64,000 nt of DNA from Anaeromicropila herbilytica (GCF_016591975.1 NZ_AP024169.1:2581001-2645000), one strand, 5' to 3'; shown: positions 1 to 8,996, counted from the first letter of the stretch. The notes: a model not told the origin generated them from the letters alone. Program-made: numbers and translations.

Positions 1-416
1 GGTAAAATATAATTATTAAAATCATCTCTTATATAAACCGAAAAATCTTCAATGTCTGTATCAACAGGTAAGTTATCTCTACATTTATCAATTATATATC
101 CTCTAGAGTCATGGCATTCATGCATGAGACCATCGTTTGTCAAAAATACTCTTTCATAAACCATGGATAAGCTACTCGTCCATTTTTTCACATCGTCAAT
201 ATTGTCAATTTCATCAACAGATATCACATCAATATTAAACCAAAAACAAAATCCTGTTTCATCCATATTCCTCATTGAATTCTGTAAATGCATTATGACG
301 TAACAGTCTATTCTTTTAGAGTACCATGTATTTCTATAACATCTATATCCAGCTTGCTTCATTAATGGTTTGATTACATCCTTTACTACTATATCTCTTT
401 TTTCTTTTGTAGTCAT
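1..416 (-). CDS. DUF4304-family protein, C-terminus cut by window edge
   Basis: An open frame runs from an ATG at 416 off the left edge. AAGGAG lies about 12 bases before the ATG. The first 137 residues show a helix, then a pattern typical of DUF4304: a KPLMKQAGYRCYRNTWY stretch, an MHLQNS segment and an FCFWFNIDV strand. The family has no known enzymatic activity; its members are scattered small cytosolic proteins. It stands alone, driven by a promoter about 150 bases upstream (570-598) that is nearly identical to the one before the GNAT at 2915. The family call is by eye. Confidence 0.7.
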   Translation of the reverse strand, partial: MTTKEKRDIVVKDVIKPLMKQAGYRCYRNTWYSKRIDCYVIMHLQNSMRNMDETGFCFWFNIDVISVDEIDNIDDVKKWTSSLSMVYERVFLTNDGLMHECHDSRGYIIDKCRDNLPVDTDIEDFSVYIRDDFNNYIL

Positions 417-569
417 TTCACTTTACTCCTTAGATATTCATATTATTCAGCATATTTTTTAATGTTCATACAACGGGAAATTGGAATTTTAGTCCGATTT
501 CTATTTTATTCCTCTGAATAGTAATCATCAGAAGTGGACTCACTTCATAATTTACTGTCTGATACTTCT

Positions 570-598
570 ATATTACACCATATTATTCCATGCAACAA
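570..598 (-). promoter_or_regulatory. Promoter, family A copy 1 (upstream of the DUF4304 gene)
   Basis: Reading the minus strand: TTGTTG, 17 bases, TAATAT. The spacer and the flanks (roughly 525-609) match the region at 3566-3641 closely and the core at 18505-18533. This and the other two copies precede unrelated genes. The remaining part of the 417-806 gap holds only an antitoxin-like start relic and a hairpin. Confidence 0.6.
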
Positions 599-656
599 TT
601 ATTTTTTACATTCCTTTGCTGCAAGACGTATTGCACTGAAGACGTATTGCTTTGTT

Positions 657-716
657 TTAGTTGTTATTACTTGTATTGTTCCCTAATTCAAAATCGCTTT
701 CTCTTACTCTTTGCAT
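657..716 (-). pseudogene. Relic of an antitoxin gene start
   Basis: A 19-codon frame starts at 716 and ends at a TAA at 657-659. Its start region, 14 bases at 714-727, is identical to the start region of the intact antitoxin gene (1065-1078), but the rest does not resemble an antitoxin. I read it as a leftover of a duplicated Phd-type start; the 14-base match could also be chance. Confidence 0.35.
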
Positions 717-735
717 AACATCAACCTTTAAATAA

Positions 736-764
736 AGCCGTTAAAAAAACAGCTTTTTACGGCT
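736..764. terminator. Hairpin, candidate terminator
   Basis: AGCCGT/ACGGCT arms continue as AAAAA/TTTTT with one bulged base around a short loop. The hairpin lies 40-70 bases past the stop of the antitoxin gene (minus strand). T-rich sequence follows on both sides, so it could act in either direction. Confidence 0.5.
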
Positions 765-806
765 GCTTTTCTGTTAAATAAGTCTATAATTTATTTTGGT
801 ATAATT

Positions 807-1067
807 CTATATTCCATACTTCTCTTTTAAATTTCCAAGAGACTCTCTTGCATCCTTAGTCTTTCCTGATTCAATCTGTTTTTCAGAAAGTTCTAGTTCT
901 CGGTACATGCTTAATCTCTTCATTGTGCTTTCATACATTTCAACACTCATAATAACCATGTCGCCATATCCATTCTTTGTAACATAGATTGGCTCTTCTG
1001 CAGAATGAACCATCTCCGATATCTCGGCTGTATTCTTCAAATCCTTGATTGGAATAATCTTTGGCAT
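807..1067 (-). CDS. Phd/YefM-type antitoxin without a visible toxin
   Basis: 86 residues, the usual size for the family. The N-terminal MPKIIPIKDLKNTAEISEM and the following PIYVTKNGYGDMVIMS strand-turn-strand are typical of the Phd/YefM fold, which binds DNA and neutralises a RelE/ParE or Doc toxin. The rest is a charged helical tail, the usual toxin-binding part. The start has a good AGGAGG at about 8 bases. No toxin-sized frame follows: the next 390 bases hold a hairpin and relics. It is an orphan, or a toxin has been lost. Confidence 0.8.
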   Translation of the reverse strand: MPKIIPIKDLKNTAEISEMVHSAEEPIYVTKNGYGDMVIMSVEMYESTMKRLSMYRELELSEKQIESGKTKDARESLGNLKEKYGI

Positions 1068-1095
1068 AACATCAACCTCCTTATACCATGGCCTT

Positions 1096-1124
1096 ATTAT
1101 ACCATTGTTACAACTAGATTCTAC
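1096..1124 (-). promoter_or_regulatory. Promoter of the antitoxin gene
   Basis: Minus strand: a weak -35 GTAGAA, 17 bases, then TATAAT preceded by TGG, which is an extended -10. It is about 30 bases upstream of the ATG at 1067. Confidence 0.5.
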
Positions 1125-1223
1125 TTAGTTAATCACTATAATTGGTGAAAAATTACCCTGTGTAACCAGCTTTTATAGATACAATAAAGTTCAATGACAC
1201 ATTAATCCTTTTGTCTATTCTCT

Positions 1224-1736
1224 CTAGTCAATTTTTATCCAATATCTTTGTTCAACTATCCCATCCACAATAACTTCATTCTCTAGAATACCACCATTAT
1301 TCTGAATACTTTTTGCGGAAGCAATGTTCTCTTTATCACACACCATTAAAACTTTATCTATTCCAATTTTCTTGCATTCTTTAAGTGCAAGACCAATCAT
1401 ATTGGTTGCAACTCCTTTTCCTCTTTCAGAAGGTCTTACCCCATCTCCAATATGTCCACCATTTAAAAGCAAAGAATCATTTAAATAATGTCTAATATTG
1501 ACTGCACCAACAAATATGTCCTTTTCTTCATCTAAGCAGAAATAAGTTGAATCGGGCACCAAGCCTTCTACATCATCTTTAATTTCTAAGGAACTTATAT
1601 AATTCTCAAAGTCTCGATAATCATGTTTTCTTATAGCATAAGGAATTATCTTTTCTCCTGTGGCATACCATTCCTCCATCATATCATTCAGATGCTTTTT
1701 ATGTTTTTTATCTAGCTTTACTAGATGCAGTCTCAC
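1224..1736 (-). CDS. GNAT-family N-acetyltransferase
   Basis: 170 residues with one GNAT domain. The acetyl-CoA pyrophosphate loop is GVRPSERGKGVATNMI (about residues 99-114), followed by the KVLMVCDKENIASAKSIQNNG motif-B region, where a conserved Asn sits in GNATs acting on small molecules. The acceptor cannot be read from sequence. It is the last of a same-strand run 3526 to 1224 with two other GNATs and an oxidoreductase; only 19 bases separate its ATG from the stop of the oxidoreductase gene, so they are probably co-transcribed. Confidence 0.85.
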   Translation of the reverse strand: MRLHLVKLDKKHKKHLNDMMEEWYATGEKIIPYAIRKHDYRDFENYISSLEIKDDVEGLVPDSTYFCLDEEKDIFVGAVNIRHYLNDSLLLNGGHIGDGVRPSERGKGVATNMIGLALKECKKIGIDKVLMVCDKENIASAKSIQNNGGILENEVIVDGIVEQRYWIKID

Positions 1737-1755
1737 TCTATCGCTCCTTCATTAC

Positions 1756-2343
1756 TTAAAAATTCACACCTAAATTATATGCAGTTTTAAGGTGCTCAAT
1801 AATTCGTACATTTCGCTCCGCTTCATTCCAATGAGATGTACCATCAAACATTATCATTTCTTTCTCAATTGCCCTTGTCCTAATCCTATCTCCTAACATT
1901 ACTGTTCTCATAGCATTCGCTTCACCAGTTTCTTCAAGGGATTCCATCGTCTTTCCAGCACTCAAAATAAATAATGCTTTCTTAAGAACCTTCATTTGTG
2001 GATTAGGATTATATGCAAAACCACTTGACCATACTCTATCAAACCATCCGACTAACTTAGCTGGAGCCTCCGTCCAAAAAACTGGATAAATGAATACGAT
2101 AGCATCCGATTCTTGTATTTTTCGCTGTTCTTCTAGAACATCATTTGCGACTGGAATCTCTGACCTGTAAAAAGCTTCTCTTTCATATTCACCTTCTGAG
2201 AGTTCTGAATTAAAATTCATTTCATATAAATCAGATACAATAAAGGTATGATTAGCATCTCTTAATCCCTTTAAAAATTCTTCTTTCACTTGATATGTAA
2301 AGCTATTTTTGCTTGGGTGGCAGTATACAACAAATATTTTCAT
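1756..2343 (-). CDS. Flavodoxin-fold NAD(P)H oxidoreductase (quinone reductase/KefF-MdaB type)
   Basis: 195 residues covering the Flavodoxin_2 domain. It begins MKIFVVYCHPSKNSFTYQV, the FMN phosphate loop seen in NAD(P)H:quinone reductases, and carries the IVFIYPVFWTEAPAKLVGW segment that lines the flavin in this family. The likely role is two-electron reduction of quinones or related electrophiles in the cytosol with bound FMN/FAD. It lies between two GNAT genes on the same strand, which suggests a small detoxification cluster, though this is inference. Confidence 0.85.
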   Translation of the reverse strand: MKIFVVYCHPSKNSFTYQVKEEFLKGLRDANHTFIVSDLYEMNFNSELSEGEYEREAFYRSEIPVANDVLEEQRKIQESDAIVFIYPVFWTEAPAKLVGWFDRVWSSGFAYNPNPQMKVLKKALFILSAGKTMESLEETGEANAMRTVMLGDRIRTRAIEKEMIMFDGTSHWNEAERNVRIIEHLKTAYNLGVNF

Positions 2344-2382
2344 ATGTTCGTCCTCATTTCAGATCATCATAATCATCTCAAA

Positions 2383-2817
2383 TTATTGCCGTTCTTTATT
2401 GTTATTCTTTAATTCTTGTTTTCGCAACATTCCACATTTGTTTTCTGGTAAGTATTCAAACTGATGCTTATGATATAACAAGTCCGCTGGTTGATTAGCT
2501 ATGAGACAAACATAGCTGTCATCATAAGTATTTTCTTCAAAATAACCATCAATAGACTTCATAATCTGTTCTGCATAGCCCTTTCGCTGATACTCTGAGT
2601 CTACCATAATATCACTCACTACATAGGTTATACCGCCATCTCCAACTATTCTTCCAAATCCAATCAGTTTTTCTTTATCATAAAGTGACACCGTATATAA
2701 AGAATTTTCTAGAGCAATTTGACTTCTCTTTAAATCTTTATTTCCCATTCCAGAACGCAACCTAAGGCTTACATAATCTTGAGCTGTTGGAATTTCATAA
2801 ACAATCTGTATACTCAT
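2383..2817 (-). CDS. GNAT-family N-acetyltransferase
   Basis: 144 residues, a minimal GNAT. IVGDGGITYVVSDIMVD leads into the acetyl-CoA loop SEYQRKGYAEQIMKSI (about residues 81-96), and the C-terminal YHKHQFEYLP is the usual last strand region. The short polar tail KNNNKERQ is unremarkable. The acceptor is unknown. It starts the closely spaced run of three genes reading leftwards (39 bases to the next gene). Confidence 0.85.
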   Translation of the reverse strand: MSIQIVYEIPTAQDYVSLRLRSGMGNKDLKRSQIALENSLYTVSLYDKEKLIGFGRIVGDGGITYVVSDIMVDSEYQRKGYAEQIMKSIDGYFEENTYDDSYVCLIANQPADLLYHKHQFEYLPENKCGMLRKQELKNNNKERQ

Positions 2818-2914
2818 CTATTACCCTCCATATAAATATCTGTTTATCGTAGTGACATTTGTATTAATAATTCAAGCGTACATAATAGTAGCTTCTCTGC
2901 CAAGATAATAGCTT

Positions 2915-3526
2915 CTATAACTTTTTGCGATAGATAAGGCGATTTTCTGTTTCTCCAAATTGTTCAAATCCAAATTTTTTATACATTCCAATCGGTCCAA
3001 CAAAATTATAATACATATCACTTTCTGTCTTATTGGGATACGATTCAATATAATCATACCCATCTTTACTGGCATCCTGTATCACCCGCTCCATTAGCTC
3101 AGTTGCAATATGTTTACCACGCATTGCTGGGGCAACTGTAAAGCAGAATACAGATTTGACTCTTGCGCTCTCCTCAATTGTTTTCGTTTTCTCTGATATA
3201 ATCTGCCATCCAAAGCATCCAAGGCAATCTTTTCTATCATTAGTATTACACCAACCTATGACCTGTCCGTCATAATAAGCAAGGTAACCTTGAAGAATAT
3301 TTTCATTTACATATTTTATTGCATATGTACGCCTTATTTCTGGATCACGAAGTATATCAGCGATCTTGGCATTATGATCACTACAGAAATTCACACAATA
3401 ACATCTATCCCATTCTTTATTATCCGTGTGAGCTACATGTTCAAAAAAGTATAAATAGTCATCAAGTCTTTCTGGCGACAGTTTACAAATACTTATATTA
3501 TTCATATTATTACATTCGTTACTCAT
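2915..3526 (-). CDS. GNAT-family N-acetyltransferase
   Basis: 203 residues. The N-terminal half has a Cys-rich DRCYCVNFCSDH segment seen in a Firmicutes GNAT subgroup. The acetyl-CoA loop is FTVAPAMRGKHIATELMERV (about residues 129-148), followed by DYIESYPNK and YKKFGFEQF. An AAGGAG lies about 10 bases before the ATG. It has its own family-A promoter at 3603-3631. The acceptor is unknown. Confidence 0.85.
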   Translation of the reverse strand: MSNECNNMNNISICKLSPERLDDYLYFFEHVAHTDNKEWDRCYCVNFCSDHNAKIADILRDPEIRRTYAIKYVNENILQGYLAYYDGQVIGWCNTNDRKDCLGCFGWQIISEKTKTIEESARVKSVFCFTVAPAMRGKHIATELMERVIQDASKDGYDYIESYPNKTESDMYYNFVGPIGMYKKFGFEQFGETENRLIYRKKL

Positions 3527-3602
3527 CTTTTTTAACTCCTTCAGATTAATTTTGTATCACTTTATATAGTGGTTAACTCACTTCTTAATATCCGATATTT
3601 CC

Positions 3603-3631
3603 ATATTACACCATTATATTCTATATAACAA
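3603..3631 (-). promoter_or_regulatory. Promoter, family A copy 2
   Basis: Minus strand: TTGTTA, 17 bases, TAATAT. About 75 bases here (3566-3641) align with 525-609 with only scattered differences, including a conserved GTGG...ACTCACTTC block downstream of the -10. It drives the GNAT at 2915-3526. Confidence 0.65.
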
Positions 3632-3702
3632 TTATTTTTTAATAAGCTCCACGCATCTTCGTTCACTACGATTAAAGGCACTGTCTAATTCGTGTTAAAA
3701 AT

Positions 3703-3750
3703 GAATAAAGAAACCAAATCACAATTCCTTGTAAGTCGGTTTCTTTATTC
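3703..3750 (-). terminator. Rho-independent terminator of the glycosidase operon
   Basis: A perfect 13-bp stem (3703-3715 with 3738-3750; arm GAATAAAGAAACC) encloses a 22-base loop. On the minus strand it is followed by ATTTTTAA, on the plus strand by a T-rich run, so it may work both ways. Confidence 0.85.
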
Positions 3751-3829
3751 GCTTTGTTTTATTCTATATTAAACTTCGGATCTTAATTCTACATTATACT
3801 TAATAAATTCAGTAGTAACCACATATGAA

Positions 3830-3958
3830 TTACTGCAATACACAATTACTAACCACTGCACTTGAATTACCTTTTCCAGATAAGAAATTTATGGTAATTG
3901 TTTCTCCAGCAGATAATGTTATATCTCAAGATGGATTGCTTATTAAATAGCATACTAA
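3830..3958 (-). pseudogene. Possible protein-tail relic behind the glycosidase gene
   Basis: Directly after the glycosidase stop, one frame reads SSLVCYLISNPS, stop, then DITLSAGETITINFLSGKG and a short tail ending at 3830. Its Ser/Thr/Gly-rich beta-strand character resembles the end of a secreted carbohydrate-binding or surface module. It has no start and an internal stop. It is a low-confidence relic; chance is possible. Confidence 0.3.
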
Positions 3959-3959
3959 A

Positions 3960-6900
3960 CTACTGAAATTGAAATTCTATAAGCCGAATTCTACCTATCG
4001 CTTCAATCTCCAATGTTTTTGTTACACCTACTATAGATTCCGAAGTACATATTTCAAGTTCTATTTTCTCATAATCCGCCATTTTCTTTAATGAAAACTC
4101 CGTTAACAGATTCTTATCACACCATATCTTAATCAGGCTTTCTTCTTCCGCCTTTAGATCTATGATTAATTTACTTGGTAAAAAGCTAAAATTTACGTCC
4201 TTATAGATAGCTTTTCCTTTCCATGGAGCATCCTTCTTCTGTCTGAAAGGGTCTGGTAGGATACAGTTCTTACCATCATGTCCGATATGAAGAATCATAT
4301 TCTCGTAGTAATCATAATGGTCGCAAAGGATTGGTACTGTCATGTCCCTAGGCCTTATTTTTGTTCCGTTGACATGTATGACAGAATCTAATCGAATATC
4401 CTCACTGGATGCACCGACTTGAATAAGGTAATTGCTATCTTCTAATACCATCTGACTCGTAACAACATCATAATATTCTAATTCTTCATATGCTACAAGA
4501 AATGATAGTCTAGTCTCTTCTTCTCTTCTTAAATGAACTCTTTCAAATCCCTTTAATTGTTTGATTGGACGAACAGTTCTTGATTCTAATTGACTGATAT
4601 AAAGCTCTACTACTTCATCACTCTCATATTGTCCAATATTTTTTAACGTGAATTCGATATGTAGCTGGTTCTCTTCATCCCAAGCAATAAGGTCTTGATA
4701 ATCAAACCTAGTATAGGTAAGTCCATAACCAAAAGGATATAATACTTTCCCATTAAAATATTGATAGGTGCGCTTTGCATGAATAATATCATAATTTCTC
4801 ATAATAGGTAGTTTGGTTGAAGCTTCATACCAAGTCATATTCAATCGTCCTGCAGGTGAATATTCTCCTGCAATTGCTTTTGCTATAGCAGTGCCAAGTT
4901 GCTGACTTCCAGAAGCGGTCGTTAAAATCGCTGGTAGATTCTCCTTTTCCCAATCTATCGTATATGGATAATTTGTAATTAATACGCAGATGATATTTTC
5001 ATTTACCTCTTTTATTCTCTTTAGCAGCTCTCGTTGAATTGGTGGTAACAGAAGATCGTTACGATCCATATCCTCTTTGCTACTGATGATAGGATGGCAT
5101 CCTATCACGGCAATCACTTTGTCTGAATGCTTTGCTAGATCCACGGCTTTTGTTATCCCCTCTGTGATTATCTCTAGAGAGAATACCGTTTGGGTTATTT
5201 GTGAATTTATATTTGAACCCAATAGTTTATATACTAATTCCTTTTCATCATTTATATAAAGTTCTTGCTTATTCCAAGCACTTATTCTGAAATGATAGTC
5301 TTGTTGCTTCTCCTTGGTGCTCTTATTTTCTTCCTTGGTGTTCTCACAGTCTTCCTTCTCCTCGATCAGAGAGAAGCTCTCCTGAACAAGCCAACTGAAT
5401 ACTTCTTCTTTATTTGCCTCAATTCGTCCAGTCTCAGGATTTGCAGAAAGAAACTTATGATTAGAACAAGCTCGAAAGGTGTGCTTATTATCGCCCCAGT
5501 CCGTATGTTCAAAGATTTCTCCATGACTATAATCTGATAAATGGCACCTGCCTTTCTCATCTACTACCAGATATTGTTCTCCTACTTTAATCTTTATTCG
5601 GTCATTTCCATCCGACAACGTAATATTAGCTTGACAATATTCCCTTCTAATCCCTTCATAAGGAGTAATCTTATAAGGAGGTATTCCAGAATACCAATCC
5701 ATATTCCATTCATTGGCTAATGGTCCAATAACAGCAATAGATTCCCCTTGTTCTATATTCAGGGGTAATAAATGATTATCATTTTTTAATAAAACCACAG
5801 CTTTCATAGCCACTTCAAGGCAAATATCCTTATGTTCTTTACAAGTTAATCTATTTTCCTCAACCTGTGAGTAAGGGCAGAGATTCCCAGAATCATATAA
5901 GCCTAATCGAAGTTTCGTTGAAAAAGTACGTCGAATGGCTTTATCAATGTCTTCATTTGTGATGAATCCCTTTTCTAGAGCTTCTTTTGCCGCTTGAATC
6001 ACTAGTTCTTCTGGGTCGTTAAATACATCAATTCCTGCTTTTAATGCATAACTTATAGATTCTGCATGAGTCTCACAGTAATTATGATCAGTTACGGTTT
6101 GCATAAGGTCATACATATCGCATACCACATGACCTTTTAATCCCCAAGTTTCTTTGGCTAATTCCTTTACTTCCTTATTCAAGATGGCAGGGATTCCGTT
6201 AATCTCATTATAAGAGGTCATGATTGATTCTGCCCCGCCTTCTATCACTGCTCTTTTGAAAGGTTCTAGATAATATTCCTTCTTATTTCTCTCATCTAAT
6301 GAGGCCGAAGAATGTCCTCTGTCTTTCTCTTCATTATTGGCATAAAAATGTTTCAGTGTAGCCGCACATTGTATGTAAAAATCATCGTCTCCTTGAAGTC
6401 CTCTAATATAATTAGACGACATCTTTCCTGTAAGGAAAGGATCTTCTCCGTATCCTTCCTCTGTTCTTCCCCATCTAGGATCGCGTTCCATATCTACGGT
6501 AGGACCCCATCTAGATAATCCTATTTCTCCTTCACGCGCGTAGATTATTCTAGCTTCTTTTCCAACAACGCCTCCAACCTGCTTCATCAGTTTAGTATCC
6601 CAAGTAGCACTCATACCAATTGGTTGCGTAAACGTTGTGGTTGGAACAGGTATTCCCTTATTAAAGACTTGATCGTGTCTTGCCTCTACACCATGAGCTG
6701 CCTCTCCACCAATTGAGAAGGGCTTTAACCCCAAACGGGTTACTTCTGGTGACTTCACCGTAAGACACTGAATCTTTTCTTCTAAGGTCAATTCATGAAT
6801 CAGATAATCCAGTCGCTCCTCTAGAGAAAGTTCTTCTTTCCAGATTGGTAACTCCTTAAGATTTTTATCTTCTATTCCTTCATTATCTAAAATCTTATCC

Positions 6901-8252
6901 GGCAAATTGATGTCCCCCTTTTCTTTAGACTGCTTAACATACTTTTTTATTAAATCCATAAACTCCTGATCTATTTCACAATTTTCAAAAGAAAAATCCA
7001 TAGCCATTTGAAGCATTTCTTCTTTTTCTATGGATTCTAAGTTTGGAATTAAGATATACTTCTTTTGTAACACATAGAGGCAAGCCCTAAGGCTAAACTG
7101 TAGAAGATAGCGGTCCTCTTTCGTCATCGTTGTATAAAAAGTATGCTGAATAAGCTCAAGTACCTGCTCAGCCTGTTCTTTCTCAATATCCTGACTCCAC
7201 TCTTTGCTAATATTTCGAACAAGTTTCATCCATTTAGAAGATTCTTTTGGTGATACCATACTCATAAAATGCGCATCCTTATAACACCATAGCAACCAAT
7301 CGACCTTTCTTTCCTCCATCAGTTCCATCGTATCATTCAGCAGTTCCATAGTAAATGTACGATTACCACAATCCGCGCCATACCCATATTCCCCACAGAA
7401 GACTGGACAATGAAACACTTCTCTAATGTTTACTAAAGTATCGAGACCCTTGGCTATTTTCTCTCTTCGGACGTTTCGGTCCAATGTTGCTTCTAGTAAA
7501 TCTGGGTGCCATACCGTAGGATAATAATGAAAACTCAGTGCTAATTGCTCCTCTTCAAAATGTTTTAGGCCTGAAAAATCCATGGAGAATTGATCCCCTT
7601 CTAGAACAATTATATGATTATTATCAACTTCTCGAATAGCTTTTATGGTCTCCTCATAGAACTCATTAATAATTGGCCAAGATGCAAAGGCAGGTTCGTT
7701 TATCAGATCATATCCCATTAAATATGGCTCTTTTTCATATCTTTTTGCAATTGTCCTCCATAGATTTGTCATCTGCCTACGAAAAACCTGATACTTCCAA
7801 AACAATGGAACACCGAATGAATTATCTGAATGCCAATCTGGATTTTGAGAACCTGGAGTGGTATGTAAATCAATTAATGCAAATATCTCATATTTACTAC
7901 ATAATGAAAAAAGTCGATCAAAACACAAAAAGCCCTCTTCTAGATATGTATCACTATTGTCTTCCATGAATAAGCGATAATTAAAGGGAACCCGAATAAA
8001 ATTGACACCACATTCTTTTAGGAGTCTAAAATCCTCTTCTTTAAAAAATTCTTCTCGGTACTTAGAGAAAAATTCCTCTCTTCCATTCGCTCCATACACC
8101 TCGTCATAAGCTGATTTTATCATCTCATCTGGAGTTGGAAGTCCAATCATAAAATGTTCCAAATTAAGCCAAGTTCCGATTCCAAAGCCCCGAAGCGTAA
8201 TTGGTTTATTACGATAAGTAAACAGTTTTCCTACAACACGTATACATTCCAT
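3960..8252 (-). CDS. Cytoplasmic GH5-GH3 fusion glycoside hydrolase
   Basis: 1430 residues with no signal peptide, so it should act inside the cell on imported oligosaccharides. Residues 1-350 are a GH5 barrel: RGFGIGTWLNLEHFM near the start, acid/base E186 in LINEP and nucleophile E288 in FCGEYGYG. About residues 350-470 form a helical linker. GH3 begins near 477: substrate loop GEAAHGVEARHD, DPRWGRTEEGYGEDP (591-605), KHF at 634, and likely nucleophile D712 in VVCDMYDL. A segment near 860-985 reads like a fascin/trefoil-type insert. The GH3 C-terminal and fibronectin-III-like parts follow (YPFGYGLTYT), and the last 130 residues look CBM6-like. It is the third gene of the kinase-regulator-glycosidase operon (23-base gap, good AGGAGG). 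The linkage specificity (beta-glucoside or beta-xyloside) cannot be read. Confidence 0.9.
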   Translation of the reverse strand: MECIRVVGKLFTYRNKPITLRGFGIGTWLNLEHFMIGLPTPDEMIKSAYDEVYGANGREEFFSKYREEFFKEEDFRLLKECGVNFIRVPFNYRLFMEDNSDTYLEEGFLCFDRLFSLCSKYEIFALIDLHTTPGSQNPDWHSDNSFGVPLFWKYQVFRRQMTNLWRTIAKRYEKEPYLMGYDLINEPAFASWPIINEFYEETIKAIREVDNNHIIVLEGDQFSMDFSGLKHFEEEQLALSFHYYPTVWHPDLLEATLDRNVRREKIAKGLDTLVNIREVFHCPVFCGEYGYGADCGNRTFTMELLNDTMELMEERKVDWLLWCYKDAHFMSMVSPKESSKWMKLVRNISKEWSQDIEKEQAEQVLELIQHTFYTTMTKEDRYLLQFSLRACLYVLQKKYILIPNLESIEKEEMLQMAMDFSFENCEIDQEFMDLIKKYVKQSKEKGDINLPDKILDNEGIEDKNLKELPIWKEELSLEERLDYLIHELTLEEKIQCLTVKSPEVTRLGLKPFSIGGEAAHGVEARHDQVFNKGIPVPTTTFTQPIGMSATWDTKLMKQVGGVVGKEARIIYAREGEIGLSRWGPTVDMERDPRWGRTEEGYGEDPFLTGKMSSNYIRGLQGDDDFYIQCAATLKHFYANNEEKDRGHSSASLDERNKKEYYLEPFKRAVIEGGAESIMTSYNEINGIPAILNKEVKELAKETWGLKGHVVCDMYDLMQTVTDHNYCETHAESISYALKAGIDVFNDPEELVIQAAKEALEKGFITNEDIDKAIRRTFSTKLRLGLYDSGNLCPYSQVEENRLTCKEHKDICLEVAMKAVVLLKNDNHLLPLNIEQGESIAVIGPLANEWNMDWYSGIPPYKITPYEGIRREYCQANITLSDGNDRIKIKVGEQYLVVDEKGRCHLSDYSHGEIFEHTDWGDNKHTFRACSNHKFLSANPETGRIEANKEEVFSWLVQESFSLIEEKEDCENTKEENKSTKEKQQDYHFRISAWNKQELYINDEKELVYKLLGSNINSQITQTVFSLEIITEGITKAVDLAKHSDKVIAVIGCHPIISSKEDMDRNDLLLPPIQRELLKRIKEVNENIICVLITNYPYTIDWEKENLPAILTTASGSQQLGTAIAKAIAGEYSPAGRLNMTWYEASTKLPIMRNYDIIHAKRTYQYFNGKVLYPFGYGLTYTRFDYQDLIAWDEENQLHIEFTLKNIGQYESDEVVELYISQLESRTVRPIKQLKGFERVHLRREEETRLSFLVAYEELEYYDVVTSQMVLEDSNYLIQVGASSEDIRLDSVIHVNGTKIRPRDMTVPILCDHYDYYENMILHIGHDGKNCILPDPFRQKKDAPWKGKAIYKDVNFSFLPSKLIIDLKAEEESLIKIWCDKNLLTEFSLKKMADYEKIELEICTSESIVGVTKTLEIEAIGRIRLIEFQFQ

Positions 8253-8275
8253 AGAATTCCTCCTTTTGTCATCTC

Positions 8276-8974
8276 TTAATTTTTACCGGTCTGTTTCTTT
8301 ATAAAATCATAGAGATTCAATGAATAGATGAGTGCGACAACCTCCTCAATGGATCTCTTATTAAATTTCTGCAGGATATTACGAATCTGTGTTTTCATGG
8401 TCGACATCTCTACATATCGAATCTGACAGATTTCTCTCCTCGTCTTATGTTCTAATAATAGATTGAGTATTTCCATCTCCGTACTGGTAAGTGAAGATAC
8501 CAAATTTACTGCATATAAAAAACTACTCTCATAGGATTTTACACGTTTAAATTCACCTAATATTTTGGAAGCAATCTCAGGTCGAAGTGGTGCATTTCCA
8601 AGATAGACATTGCGAATACTATTGACTATGTCTACGGAATTTGCATTCTTTTTAATATAATCACATACACCAAATTGAAAAGCAGTATAGATTAATTCAT
8701 CCTCTTCATAGACTGTGAGAATTATAATTTTTATATCTTTATATTTTTCTAATAGTATTTTTGACGCCCGTAACCCGGCATCTTTACTTTCCATCTCAAT
8801 ATCCATAAGGATAACATCTGGATGTGTAAGTTCTGCCTTTATTACTGCCTCTTCGCCACTTGAAACATCAGCAATTACTTCCATATCTTCTACTTCTGAT
8901 AATATTTTCACATATCTCTTGCGAATTGGTTCCATATCTTCTGCAATTAAAATGCGTATTGCTTGTTCAGACAT
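8276..8974 (-). CDS. NarL/LuxR-type response regulator
   Basis: 232 residues. The receiver domain covers residues 1-125, with acidic pocket E12/D13, phospho-acceptor D58 in VILMDIEME, the Thr in IIILTVYE and the Lys in DYIKKNA. The C-terminal helix-turn-helix (about 160-220) reads LTSTEMEILNLLLEHKTRREI and differs from typical LuxR helices. The gene lies 22 bases after its histidine kinase and 23 bases before the glycosidase gene, so it probably controls the sugar module. The ribosome binding site (GAGAGGG at about 11 bases) is weaker than those of its neighbours. Confidence 0.9.
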   Translation of the reverse strand: MSEQAIRILIAEDMEPIRKRYVKILSEVEDMEVIADVSSGEEAVIKAELTHPDVILMDIEMESKDAGLRASKILLEKYKDIKIIILTVYEEDELIYTAFQFGVCDYIKKNANSVDIVNSIRNVYLGNAPLRPEIASKILGEFKRVKSYESSFLYAVNLVSSLTSTEMEILNLLLEHKTRREICQIRYVEMSTMKTQIRNILQKFNKRSIEEVVALIYSLNLYDFIKKQTGKN

Positions 8975-8996
8975 AATTAGGCCCTCTCTCTCTTTA

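Noticed and set aside
2872..3075. A 67-residue open frame on the minus strand
   Set aside because: It overlaps the GNAT at 2915-3526 on the same strand in another frame and has no support of its own.
5077..7969. Several plus-strand open frames of 60-98 residues within the glycosidase gene
   Set aside because: They are antisense shadows of the long minus-strand gene without ribosome binding sites or family features.
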